A stretch of DNA of 64,000 nucleotides from Linum tenue (Eukaryota; Streptophyta; Magnoliopsida; Malpighiales; Linaceae): positions 9,144,937 to 9,208,936 of the forward strand of contig CAMGYJ010000009.1 of the NCBI GenBank assembly GCA_946122785.1, read 5' to 3'. A program made the translations under genes and the position numbers. Under the pieces are notes generated by a model that searched no databases, was not told the origin of the DNA, and was given only the letters and a program-made list of their open reading frames with translations. Each line of letters begins with the position of its first letter. The stretch's first letter is position 1. Of this stretch, positions 1 through 9,908 are shown piece by piece.

Positions 1-176
1 GTGCGAATTAACCAGAAACGACGACGGATTGTGCAGGGTGAAACGGTGTCGGCTTGGGTAAAGTGAAACGGCGCCGCTCAACGCTCCATTTGCTCGCGGG
101 CACGTCTGCACTCGCGGGAGCGGGAGTCTCTGGGTCGTTCTACTCGCGCGGCAGGATCTGAGCCGCACCCCCAACA
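1..176 (-). repeat. 3' LTR of the Tat-like element, partial
   Basis: This stretch matches 9108-9282 almost base for base, so it is the second LTR copy, with about 160 bp lying outside the window. On the minus strand it begins TGTTGGGGGTG next to the purine tract. Seen differences from the 5' copy are few (for example ACGGTG versus ATGGTG and CGTCTG versus CGTATG), so the insertion is not very old despite the broken genes. Confidence 0.92.
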
Positions 177-189
177 ATTGCCCCCCATC
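177..189 (-). other. polypurine tract of the Tat-like element
   Basis: On the minus strand GATGGGGGGCAAT directly precedes the LTR start TGTTGG, the normal place of the plus-strand DNA primer in LTR retrotransposons. Confidence 0.75.
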
Positions 190-201
190 AGAGGGTATTC
201 T

Positions 202-478
202 GTGAATGCCGCCTGTTTTGGTTTTGCGCGTCGGACCCGGTAGTGCGCGCTCCTCGCTTGCTCTACTGCGCCTTCAGTGGTTTTGCGCGGCATAGGCTTG
301 GTTTTTGGGTTCCCTTTCAGTTCCGCGTGTACATCATGCCTGTGACCCATTCGGTGAGTGCCGCCTGTTTTAGTCTTGCGCGTCCGGCCCGGTCGCTTTT
401 GATGGCTTTGCGCGGCGTAGCTTTGGTTTTTTGGATATTTTTTAGGTTCCGCGGGTACACCATGCCCCCCAGGCGGTG
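202..478. repeat. two-copy tandem repeat (period 152 bp) beside the 3' LTR
   Basis: Copy 1 starts at 202 and copy 2 at 354; both begin GTGARTGCCGCCTGTTTT and both contain TTTGCGCGGC and GGTTCCGCG or GTTCCGCG blocks. Copy 2 lacks about 25-30 bp from the middle of copy 1. Retand elements are known for an amplified tandem repeat in the untranslated region near the 3' LTR, which agrees with the element's classification. Confidence 0.8.
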
Positions 479-637
479 TACGTACTTTATGACGTCACCG
501 GCTATCCCCTACGATAGGTAGGTGATGACGTGGCGCTCTGTTGTTCGCTCGTTTGGGCGGTGGCTTTTGAAATTCAAAATGTTCTGACGTTTCCGGTTCC
601 CGATGTGCTTTGGACTCTTCGGTTACCCCATTGTAGG

Positions 638-645
638 TTATAAGT
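638..645 (+). promoter_or_regulatory. possible TATA box of the antisense gene
   Basis: TTATAAGT lies about 150 bp upstream of the antisense gene's ATG at 789, a normal plant leader length. It is the best TATA match in the 500 bp before the gene. No transcript evidence is available. Confidence 0.4.
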
Positions 646-788
646 ACTCCCCTTTTTTACTGAAGGGGGTTACTTTTCCCATCTCTTGTGTTCTCTCCTC
701 TATCGTTTTTCCTCTGCCGAAAAGATTCCTCTCCTTCTCCGACGACCTTAATTCTCCAGATTGTTCGTAGTATTCTCTTGAAAGTACA

Positions 789-3358
789 ATGGCCAGCAGC
801 GATGCGAACCGTGAGATCGAGGTTGTACCAGACGAAGAAGGTAATCTTTCTCCTTTCTCTCCTGTATCTTCCGATCCGTCGTTGGCTTTGGCCGAGTCCG
901 ACAATCATCGCGACGGCGGAGTAGATGACGGCGGTGCTCCAGCGACGCCGTCGTATGACGTCGATTCTGGCCGGGATCCGACGTATGGCTTCTCCGACGC
1001 GGGTGAGGCGAACCGTGGGGAGGCAAGTTCGCGTGCGCGGGGGGTGTTAATAATCCGACGCGATCGTGCGAGCGGGTCCGGTGCTGCTCCTGTGAACGCG
1101 CCGGGGACATCGGAGATTTCCTCAGAGCCGCTTTACGTGTCTCGTGTCACGGAGGCAATGAGCCGCCTCGGCATGCGTGGGGTGGGGGCCGCGTACACCA
1201 TTCTGGACTAGGAGGAGATGTTCGAAGCGGTGCAAGTTCCGTCTGATAATCTGGTCCGCGGGCCGGACCACATGTCTGTGTATGGACGACAGGAGGTGAC
1301 GGACTTGGTGCGCGGGTTGGGGTTGCCCCCCAACTAGCAGTACGCAGTCCCTTCTGCGCGGAGCCGAATTGGGAATTGCCCCCCAGGCTGGTTTGGTGTG
1401 TACTCTGAGTACTGGAGAATGGGTTTCAAATTTCTCATTGACCCTTTGTTGTGCGCCCTTTACCGGCGTCTGGGCTGTTCTGTCGCGCGCTTCTCCCCGT
1501 CTTTGATAATGCACGCCTCTTGTCTTCGCCTTGTTTGTAAGAGGTTGAGGATTCAGCCCACTTACGGGCTTTTTCGTAAAATTTACAAGATAAGGGGGCC
1601 TACGGAGACGAGCGATTGTCTGTCGATTAGGCGGCGAGACAAGCGGCCCGAGGGGTATGTGTATGGTTCTCCGAAGTTGGAAAAGGATTGGTTCGAGCGG
1701 TTCTTCTTCGTGAAGCCCGCTCCGGGGGGGAATGGGCCGTTGAGTTCGTGGAGGAGCCCACTACTTGAAAGAAAGGGAACGTGCGCAACTTCGAGTCTGA
1801 GTTGGGCAAATACGATGGGCTCGACGATGAGTATGAGGCCTGCATGCCTCATAGGATAAATCTGTACTCCAGAGGAGTCCGCGCGGCTTGCTTGGAGGAG
1901 CTCTTTGCTGACGGTTAGTTAGGTTTATTTCTTCTTGCATTCTGTAATATTAACGGCCTTCTTACGACTTATTGGCGCAGGTGTGGATTTCGCTTCGCTG
2001 TCGAGCATGATGTCCGTGGATGACGTGGTGAAGGCTCCTCGTCGCGCGCGCGGAGAGAAGAGGAAAAGGAAAGAGGCCGCTTGTGCTAGTGGCACAAAGA
2101 GGAAGGACGCGGAGGTAGCGCCCGTCGCGGACAGACCACAGAAGACTACGCGGGTAACCGAGCAGCCTTTGCCGTCGGTGCAGATGCCGCCGCTAGCGAT
2201 TGCTGAGACAGCGAGTCAGGCGGGTAAGGTCGTGGAGCAGGCGGGCCAGGCCAGTAAACCTCCTCGCGCCGAGAAGGGAGCGGGCGCGAGTGCCTCCGGG
2301 GCGACCGTCCAACAAACACTGCCGGAAATGACCGCCATCAACTACTATCGAGATGTGCGGATTCACACCAGCGCGGCGTGCAATTCCACCGCCGCTCAGG
2401 ATGCCATTCGGGCGCTCGGGCCCGTCCTCAGCGTTCCACCGCGGCTAGAAAAGTCCGACCCCTTGCGGGACCTGGCCTAGGTCCATTTCGCTGTAAGTAT
2501 GGGCTTGGTTTACTTATACTTTGTCTTGCTTGTGTTTGTCAAATTTCTTTAAGTCTTCTGTCGCTGTTGGTGCAGGGCTTGATGGCGACCTTCCGCGCGC
2601 AACAAGAGCGCGCCCGAGATCGTACGAAGCTGAAGACCGATGAGTCTAAAATCGTGCAGTTGGAGGGCAAGCTGGCGGGGGCCGAGGGACGCGCGGAGTT
2701 GGCGATAAATAAGGCCAACGAGGCGCTGGAGGAGCTTGGCGTGTTGCAGAGTAAGCTGGCGGAGGACATTAATGCCGTGAGGAATCGAGTTCGGGGGGAG
2801 TTGCTGAGCGAGTTTGAAGAAGAGAAGAAGAAGCTGGCGGATGAGAGGGAGCAGGAGAGGAAGCAGTGGGAGCAGGAGAGGAGGGAGTTGGAGTCTGATC
2901 ACGCGGGCAAGCTAAAGCAGGCTCGCGAGGAGCTCGACCGGGAGAAGGAGGATCTGGTCCACCTTCACGACGTGGCCAAGGCGGAAGCTGTGCGAGAGGC
3001 GCAGGTCGTCGCGGTCCGTCAGTATAAGTCTTCCCTTGCTTTTGGGAAGATCTTAGCGGACGGGATGACCAAGGTGGTAATCGCGGTCGGCAAGAAGGTG
3101 CGACCAGAGAATCCCGGGTACCAGTGGGATACGCGTGCTATAGTTCAGCACGTGCAAACCTGGTTGCGCGAGAAGAAGCCGCTAGAGTCAAACTCTGAGT
3201 CGGAGGAAGAGGAGGAGGAAGTGCGCGCGGAGGCGGTGACTGCGGATGGTGGGTCCAGCGCGGGCAAGGGAGGGGAACCGGATGCGGCGGCAGACGGGGA
3301 AGTTGCTGCGGACGAGGAGGCTGCGGACGCTACCACTGGCAATGCTACAATAAATTAA
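789..3358 (+). pseudogene. antisense gene of the Tat element (putative gypsy-type transposon protein), three exons, degenerate
   Basis: This gene runs opposite to gag-pol. Exon 1 is 789-1913, exon 2 is 1981-2492 and exon 3 is 2576-3358; the introns begin GTTAGT and GTAAGT, end GCAG, and keep the reading frame. Exon 1 holds a region (about 1420-1720) with the look of the plant family 'putative gypsy type transposon' (PF04195 from memory): GFKF-DPLL..LYRRLG, then a conserved RFFFV or FFFV block. Exon 3 encodes a long charged coiled coil (about 2600-3010) and an acidic, Ala/Glu/Asp-rich tail. Defects: in-frame TAG at 1209, 1335 and 2478, a one-base shift at the seven-G run ending at 1730, and TGA at 1766. 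The ATG at 789 is the first in a long frame. The function of such antisense genes is unknown to me. Confidence 0.75.
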
Positions 3359-3828
3359 GTGTAGTCGCGGCTCCTTGATGTCCGTTTATTATCATAGTCA
3401 TTTCACCTTTTCCTTTTTGCTGCTATGTTATGTCGCGGGATATTTGCTTTTTCTCCACTCCCGTTCATGAAATCCAAAAGTATTTTCGTTCCGTCTATTT
3501 GGTGCGTTGTGTGAACCCCTTTTTGTCGAACTTGTTGCGAAAATTACACGGTTCTTGACCAGTATTTTTCTCAGCGTTTCGTGCGGTTTATTATTGGGCA
3601 TATGTACTCTTAGGCGCGAATAACTCGTGGTTATTGCTACTTTTTGAACTGTACCCGCGATCGGTGATCAGCGTTTATGTTCTTTTGCGCGGAGCGTGGG
3701 CGCAAATAATTCGTGATTATTGCTATTTTATGAACTGTGTGCGCGATGCATAATCAGCGTTTATGTTTTTCCCAACCATTTATTCATTCATCCGCGCAAA
3801 TGCGCCCTTCGGAAAAAAGAGATACACA
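3359..3828. repeat. spacer between the converging genes with a two-copy 86-bp tandem repeat
   Basis: Within this gap copy 1 starts at 3612 and copy 2 at 3698, both built as RGGCGCRAATAA followed by TTATTGCTA and GCGTTTATGTT. The repeat lies where the antisense gene and pol, read on opposite strands, should both end. No ORF or other structure stands out in the rest. Confidence 0.7.
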
Positions 3829-5741
3829 TTAAGCGGGACTGTGATATTTCCTCAGGTTCTGCGTGTTCCACGTCCTTGGAATTCTGGTGCCCCCCAATTC
3901 GCTGAGTTTGAAGGTGTTGGAGCCTACCACTTCACGAATTAAGTAAGGACCTTCCCGTGTCTGGGGCCGGGGCGGAAGTTCCGCCGTAGTACTTGGTCTC
4001 CGAGTATTAGCTTGTGCAGGACCAGTTTGGCGTTGTAGTATTTAGCCACCTGCTCCTTCGTTGCGGCCAGTTTGATAGCCGCTAACTCTCGTCTCTCCTG
4101 TGCCAACTCCAGGTCCCACAGGCGCGCCTCTTAATTGGCTTCCTCGTTGTACATAGTGATTCGATATGTCGGGGCTGTCGTCTCGATGGGGATCATCGCG
4201 TCAGTGTCGTATGTGAGCGCGAAAGGGGTTTCGCCTGTTGCTACTTTGTACGTGGTGCGGTGTGCCCATAACACGGTGTTGAGCTCTTCAGCCAAGTTGC
4301 CCTTAGCTTTGTCCAGGCGGGTGTGCAAGCCGTGCAGTATTGCTTTGTTGGCGGATTCTGCTTGGCCGTTGGCTTGGGGATACGCAATCGACGCAAAACG
4401 CGCGATGGTCCCCACTTGGTCGCAGAAGTCTATTACTTCCGCACAATCAAATTGCTTCCCATGGTCGAAGATGAGCGCATTCGAGACTCCAAAGCGCGCC
4501 AGGATGTTGTTTTTCAGGAAGCGCGTTACTTGTTGCGCCGTTATTAAGGCTAGTGCTTCTGCTTCGATCCACTTGGTGAAATATTCTACCGCTACGATGA
4601 TGTATTTGCGTCTTCCTTTTGCCGTCGGGAAGGGACCCAAGAGGTACACTCCCCATTGCGCAAAAGGCCACGGGCTTAGGTTACCTTGGAGCTCGGTAGA
4701 CGGGAGGTGGTGCTGACGCGCGTTGACTTGGCACTTATGGCATTGGTCTACGTACTTCTTGGTGTCTTTCTTTATCCGCGGCCAGTAGTATCCGTGCAAT
4801 AAGATGGTGCATTCCATGCTACAAGATCCGGCGTGCATTGCGCACACTCCCTCATGCAGGTCGCGCACCACATTGCACGCCTCTTCCTGTCCGATGCATT
4901 TTAGGTAGACACCCGAGAATGACCGTCGGTGCAGCTCTCCTCCGATGAGTGTGCACCGGGCTTCCTTTTGCCTCAAAGTCCACGCCTCTTTAGCATCTTC
5001 TGGTACTGTACCATCTTGTAGGTACTTCATGATAGGGGCCCTCCAGTCCTCGCTTGGCGTGAGTTGGGTGGCGTTGATTTCTTGACGGTTTTCCTCTTCT
5101 TCTTTTTGGACCGATACTAGGCGCGTCGATTCGAAGTCAGTGGCGGTTGCTAGCTTTGATAGCGCGTCGGCGTGCATATTCTCTTCTCTTGGGATTTGCA
5201 CGTAACTCACTGCCTCAAAGGTACTTGCTTTTAACCTGACGCGCTCCATGTAATGCGCGAGTGTGTCCTCTCTGGCGTCAAAGTCTCCGTTCAGTTGGTT
5301 AACGACCAGGGAGGAATCAGAGAGTACTCTTATGGTTCTCGCGCCTAAGTCGTTGGCGGCCGTCATGCCCGCCAAGATGGCCTCGTATTCAGCCGCGTTA
5401 TTTGTTTTTAACACTCTGAACCGGATCGCTATCTCGTGAATGACGCCCGTCGGAGTGCGCACTACCACGACCGCTCCAGCTCCGTGTTTGCTCGCCGCGC
5501 CATCTACATAGACCTCCCATACTCCCTCCGGTGTCGAATCAAGAGTGACCCCTTCGGCAATGAAATCCGCGAGGATTTGAGCCTTTATCGCTGGCCTGGG
5601 GGCGTACTGGATGTCGTACTCCGACAATTCGACTGCCCATTTAACCATCTGCCCGGACACCTCCATCGAGGTTAGGATCTTTTTTAGCGGGAGGTTGGTC
5701 AGGACGGTGACTTGGTGCGCCTGGAAGTAGGGACGTAGTTT
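3829..5741 (-). pseudogene. Tat-like pol C-terminal part: second RNase H and integrase
   Basis: The open stretch from 5666 to 4131 starts after the first RNase H. Around 5560-5150 it encodes an RNase H fold of the archaeal type (VYVDGAASKHGAGA, then NNAAEYEA, SDSSLVV and HADALSK), a Tat hallmark. Integrase follows: a zinc-binding H-H-C-C set around 4860-4720 (ending CHKCQ) and a DDE core. The first catalytic Asp, expected in the W-G-(I/V)-D motif, is Tyr here (WGVYLLGPFP); the second (FDHGKQF) and the Glu (GQAES) remain. A TAA at 4131 interrupts the C-terminal domain, which continues in the same frame and then, after a shift near 3920, ends with a typical EGPY...NLRKYH tail at 3829. Integrase would insert the element's DNA; this copy cannot be active. 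Confidence 0.85.
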
Positions 5742-6800
5742 CTACGACGCACTTACTAGTTCCAGGGCGGCTTTTTCGATCGGGGAGTATCTCGACTCCG
5801 CGCTCACCAAAGTTCGTGATGTGTAATACACAGGTCGCTCTGTCGGGGCGTCTCTCCTGGACACTAGTACGGCGCTCACGGCTCTCGTTGACACGACAAG
5901 ATACAGGAAAAGTTTTTCATTAACCTTTGGGGAGGCCAATACAGGGGGGGATACAAGATATGACTAGAGTTCCTGAAAAGCCACTTCGCATTCTTTGGTC
6001 CATGCAAAGCGCGCTCCATTCTTGAGTGTGTTGAAGAAAGGAGCGCACTTGTCGGCTGATCTTGGTATGAATCTTCTTAGAGCCGCTATCTTGCCGTTTA
6101 AGTATTGTATCTCTAGCGCGCTCCTTGGCGCGCGCAGCTGATGAACCGCCGTGATCTGTTTTGGGTCGACTTCCATACCGCGCTTGGTGATCATGAACCC
6201 TAGAAACTTCCCCGCTTTCGCTCCGAACACACACTTCAGAGGGTTCAAGCGGAGGTTGTGTGCGCGGAGGGATTCGAAAGTCTCACGTAAGTCTTCCAGA
6301 TGTGAGTTGCCCACTTTGGTCTTGACGATAAGGTCATCCACATATGCTTCGACGCTCCGCCCAATTTGCCGCGAGAACACTGAGTCGATCATCCTTTGGT
6401 AGGTGGCACCCGTGTTCTTCAAGCCAAACGGCATCCCGACAAAGCAAAAATTTCCAAACAGCGTCATGAAGGCCATTTTCTCCTCGTCTTCGCGAGACAT
6501 TGGGATCTGGTGGTATCCCGAGAACATGTCTAGGAATGACAGTGTTTCATGGTCAGCAGTTGCATCGATCAGTTGGTCAATGCGCGGCAGTGGGTAAGAA
6601 TCTCCCGGGCATACTTTGTTTATTGTCGTGTAGTCGACGCACATCCGCCAGGCTCCCGAAGACTTCTTTACCAAAACCACATTTGCCAACCACTTTGGGT
6701 ATTTAACCGGTCGAATCAGTCCCGCCGCTAGTAGGCGCGCGACTTCCTCTTCTATGGTTTTCAGTTTGTCGCCCGTGAAGCTTCGTCGCGTTTGTTTCCT
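5742..6800 (-). pseudogene. Tat-like reverse transcriptase and first RNase H
   Basis: The frame opens near 6800 with the usual RRSFTGDK entry to the reverse transcriptase and continues through KYPKWLANVVLVKK, the VDYTTINK and PLPRID blocks, LDMFSGYHQI, MPFGLKNTGATYQ and the catalytic YVDD box (about 6330-6345), then GFMITKRGMEVDP. Two in-frame TAG codons, at 5964 and 5742, break the connection and RNase H regions, while the frame itself does not shift until integrase. The enzyme would copy the element RNA into DNA inside a virus-like particle. The linker between protease and this domain is much shorter than in complete Tat elements, which points to an internal deletion near 6840-6900. Confidence 0.88.
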
Positions 6801-6839
6801 TGGTTGCGCGTTGGCGGGAACCGCAAGAGAATGTTGGGC

Positions 6840-7400
6840 GACTTGTTGGTCGGGCGAGGTTCGCTCTCTCTCTCCTTAGAGCTTCCCATGGAGTTCCGCG
6901 TGATTCGCCTGTTCCTTCCTTGGTGGGGAATTTGAGCTTTTGGTGGCACGTCGACGGGGAGTGCCTTGAACTTGGCGAGAAACGGTCGCCCTAGGATGCC
7001 ATTGTGGGGCGATTTGCAGTCGACAATCGTGAACTCGACTTGCTTGGAGATCCGCGGCTCCTGGTCTCCGATTACAATGGGAAGGGTGACCACGCCGATC
7101 ACTGCTACCCTTGTTCCTGAGAATCCAACTAGGTTTCCTTCAGCGCGCCTGATTAGGCGCGGGTCGATGCCCATTTGGTCAAGTGTGCTCTTGAAGAGAA
7201 TATCGGCCGCGTTACCCCCATCTATCAGCAGGCGGTGGATTTTGCAGGCGGCTATCAATGCGGTGACGATGAGCGGGTCTTCCGACGGGATTCCGTGGGG
7301 AAGTTCCGCGTCATTGAAACTCATGTTGCACTTTGGCTGTGACTCTGATGTTGCGCATTCTATGGCGCGTTCTCGCTTCGTTATTTTGCTAGGCCGGTTC
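6840..7400 (-). pseudogene. Tat-like aspartic protease region
   Basis: The retropepsin-like domain runs from about 7300 to 6960, with LLIDGGNAADILF at the active site, then GFSGT, LPIVIG and FTIVDC, ending NGILGRPFLAKFKA. The active site reads Asp-Gly-Gly where most retropepsins have Asp-Ser/Thr-Gly; I recall variants at this position in Tat elements, so loss of function is not certain from this alone. A frameshift near 6950 separates it from reverse transcriptase. It would cut the gag-pol polyprotein. Confidence 0.75.
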
Positions 7401-8891
7401 TCTTCGACAGTTACCACCCCTATTTCTTTTCGAACGAGGTACGCACCGGTGGCCTCGTCGTAGTCAGGTTGTGGTGGCGGCGGCGGATTTCCGCGCTGCT
7501 CTTTCTGACTTTCCGCTCCTTGAACAAATTGGGACAGGAGTCCTCTTCGAATGAGTCCCTCAATTTCATACCTTAATTCCCTGCAATCTTCCGTCAAGTG
7601 ACCCGTCTCCCTGTGGAACTCACAATGCTTGCTTGGGTCGCGCATGTGCAGAGCTGCTTTGACAGGAGCGGGCAAGTTGATTTTGTACCCCTTCTCGCGG
7701 AGTACATGGAATACATTTTTCACCAAGTCATTGAGCGGTGTGTAGGCTGGCATCGCATTCTGTGGGCGTCTTTCCGGCAGCGTCTTCGCGGTGCTTGTTC
7801 TGGCGGGGCGTGAGATCGCCTTGATCCGCTGTGTGCTTGCACCAACTGCTCCTGCGTCAGCGGGAGCGGTTTCCTTCCTTGATCTTCCTTGGGCGGCTTC
7901 GAGGGTTCGAAGCGCCTGATAGAAACCGCCCCCAGGGTTTCCTCTAGAGTGATGGCCTTCTCAATTTTGACCTCTCGCTCCGTCGAAAGAGTGACTGGTC
8001 TTTTTACTAGGGCGCGCTTGAGTTCCATGTTTGTAGTGGCGTCCATGAGGTGATGGGCGGCGGTTTCGGGCGTGAGGTCCCGCACGGCCATTGCTACCCT
8101 GGACCACCTGGCGTAGAAAGCGCGCAAGCTTTCTCCATCCTTTTGCCTGATGTCGATCAGGGCTTTAAGGTGGTCTTTTTTTTTTGTGATGCGAACTTGG
8201 TAGTGAACAAGAGAATGAACTCCTCGAATGAGCGGATGATTCCGTTGGGCAGCCTGTTGTACCAGTCGAGGCATATGCCAGTGAAGGTCGACGGGAAGGT
8301 TCTGCATAGTGCCGCGTTGGAGTTGGTTTGGAGTTGCATCCTAAGGCAGAATGTGCTGACATGGTCTTCTGGGTCAGTTGTCCCGTTATATGTTGGGAGG
8401 GCGGGTAGCATCCCGCTTAGGTGTTCTGCCATGATTTCCGCGCTTAGCGGTTGATGGAGGACCCTCCGAGGCGGGTGAGGGCGATATTGCGGAGACAAGT
8501 GTTGCTCCAGGAAACTGAGGTCCGCCCGGGGGCGTGGCTCCGTTTGTTGTGCCTCATCCGTGGGTGGTGCGTTCGGCATTGGTTGTTGTAGGGGAATAGG
8601 TTCTGATGCTTCACCACCTGCCTGTGGTGGCGCGCGGTGCTCTATTGGGGTTGGCGGCGCAGGCTCCTTGCTCATCATGAGCGCTATGACTTGGTTCATT
8701 TTCTTTTGCATATCGGCTATGACCTCATTTTGTTTAGCCATTTGTTGCCTCATCTCCTTAGCTGTCAGTTCGGGCTCTTCTTCTTCAATGAGCACCGCGT
8801 TAAGGTTGCTGGTTTCCGCGTGCTCTCTCGGGTTCGTCATCGCCTTGATGGGCGTTGCTTCGTCAGGGTTGCTAGGGTTGTATTCCGCCAT
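7400..8891 (-). pseudogene. Tat-like gag, two frameshifts
   Basis: The ATG at 8891 begins the first long frame after the primer site. Residues 40-75 form a charged, helix-prone stretch (ELTAKEMRQQMAKQ), and the capsid-like core follows with LPTYNGTTDPEDH and a W-Y-N-R-L-P block (about 8330-8200). A homopolymer shift near 8180 (nine to ten T on the plus strand) moves the frame, and a second shift lies near 7810. The third frame carries CEFHRETGHLTEDC (about 7630-7590), the modified zinc-knuckle-like motif of Tat gag. The protein would package element RNA. I chose 8891 because no earlier in-frame ATG lies between it and the primer site. Confidence 0.82.
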
Positions 8892-8924
8892 CTTTTTTTT
8901 CTAGTTCTTCACATGCTTCTCTTC

Positions 8925-8943
8925 GGCCCCACGGTGGGCGCCA
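8925..8943 (-). other. primer binding site of the Tat-like element
   Basis: On the minus strand TGGCGCCCACCGTGGGGCC lies two bases after the LTR end, the spacing expected for the tRNA primer site; this form is typical of Tat-type elements. Confidence 0.85.
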
Positions 8944-8945
8944 AT

Positions 8946-9282
8946 TGATTGAGTCTAGCTGAGGGTAGGATATTTAATGCGACAAGACCACTACATGTGT
9001 CGACACATAGGCCATGCTTTAGGCCATAATTATACCTAGGACTAGGACTAGGATGTGACTCCTCCTTCAGAGGATACGGCGCCGTTCCTCTCGGCTCTTT
9101 CTCCCAGTGCGAATTAACCAGAAACGACGACGGATTGTGCAGGGTGAAATGGTGTCGGCTTGGGTAAAGTGAAACGGCGCCGCTCAACGCTCCATTTGCT
9201 CGCGGGCACGTATGCACTCGCGGGAGCGGGAGTCTCTGGGTCGTTCTACTCGCGCGGCAGGATCTGAGCCGCACCCCCAACA
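8946..9282 (-). repeat. 5' LTR of the Tat-like element
   Basis: A 337-bp LTR, plus-strand ends TGATTGAG and CCCAACA, gives the TG...CA termini. Its right 175 bp match 1-176. It is followed by AAGTT (9283-9287), the expected 5-bp target duplication; the uninterrupted site in copies C and D reads AATGAAGTTCTG. Confidence 0.92.
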
Positions 9283-9458
9283 AAGTTCTATAAACTTCTT
9301 GATACTTTTTCAAAATTACAAAATTCTCGTGCTTTACAAAAATGGATCTTAGGTGCCTTCTCTAAATTTCGAACACAACTTTCATGCTAAATCAATTCAT
9401 TTTACTTGCAAATAGATCTTAGGTGACAACATGCAATTGACACAAGTAATATATAAAT

Positions 9459-9779
9459 TTACATATACATCGATCCAAATGCCCCCAACATTGCTACCTT
9501 CCCAACGGCATAAAAATCATGTTCCCAAGTACGGATTTCAGGAACAATACAGTCGACATTGATGTCATATTTAGCCAAGGAATGGAAAGTACTTCCATAT
9601 TCTTGTGCTCGGTCAAGAATGCTGCTCCTCTCGTCATATTCTTGAAATATTTTTACTGGAGGGTTTGTTAGTAATGGTGATAGCTTTCTAGCTTGTATTT
9701 GATATGAAAGATTCAGGATAATTAAGGTTAAGAAGAGTATAAATGTGATAATGACCGATGATGAACTAGGAGAGCCCAT
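9459..9779 (-). CDS. small secreted protein, copy A
   Basis: A 106-residue protein with a clear signal peptide: Met-Gly-Ser-Pro-Ser, a hydrophobic core at residues 9-24 and a likely cut after Ala30 (QIQA). The mature chain of about 76 residues has one Cys (77) and no recognised domain. Two blocks are identical in all open copies: RKLSPLLTNPP (31-41) and INVDCIVPEI (73-82). The middle (44-71) varies. It would be exported to the apoplast; a signalling or defence peptide precursor is possible but is inference. A TATA box lies about 125 bp upstream. The start is the first ATG after that box, and all copies share it. By hand count about 12 of 16 base differences from copy B change a residue, close to no constraint, so the copy could be decaying. 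Confidence 0.65.
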   Translation of the reverse strand: MGSPSSSSVIITFILFLTLIILNLSYQIQARKLSPLLTNPPVKIFQEYDERSSILDRAQEYGSTFHSLAKYDINVDCIVPEIRTWEHDFYAVGKVAMLGAFGSMYM

Positions 9780-9901
9780 TTATCGGATTTTCTTTTGTAT
9801 TTGCCAGATCAAAAGAGACTGGAAGGTCTACTGATGGGTTATAATTGTGTCTCTTAGTTACACGTTTGGGAAATGTGACTCCACCATTATGATGGTAATC
9901 A

Positions 9902-9908
9902 ATTTATA
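9902..9908 (-). promoter_or_regulatory. TATA box of copy A
   Basis: On the minus strand CCCTATAAATTG lies about 125 bp before the ATG. It is kept in all six units (9902, 13460, 16523, 19123, 29717, 41693), including the diverged unit E. Confidence 0.6.

Larger units (their letters stand above)
1..9282 (-). mobile_element. Tat/Retand-like Ty3/gypsy LTR retrotransposon, degenerate, left end cut by window
   Basis: The element reads on the minus strand: 5' LTR at 8946-9282, primer binding site 8925-8943, then gag, protease, reverse transcriptase, two RNase H domains and integrase down to 3829, an antisense gene at 789-3358, a polypurine tract at 177-189 and the 3' LTR at 1-176. The second, archaeal-type RNase H between the normal RNase H and integrase, the primer site type, and the antisense gene downstream of pol are marks of the Tat lineage, and Retand is the best fit I know. 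At least three frameshifts and several in-frame stops make it non-functional. It sits in unit A of the host array: GAAGTT at the equivalent site in copy C matches the flanking AAGTT here. Confidence 0.9.
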
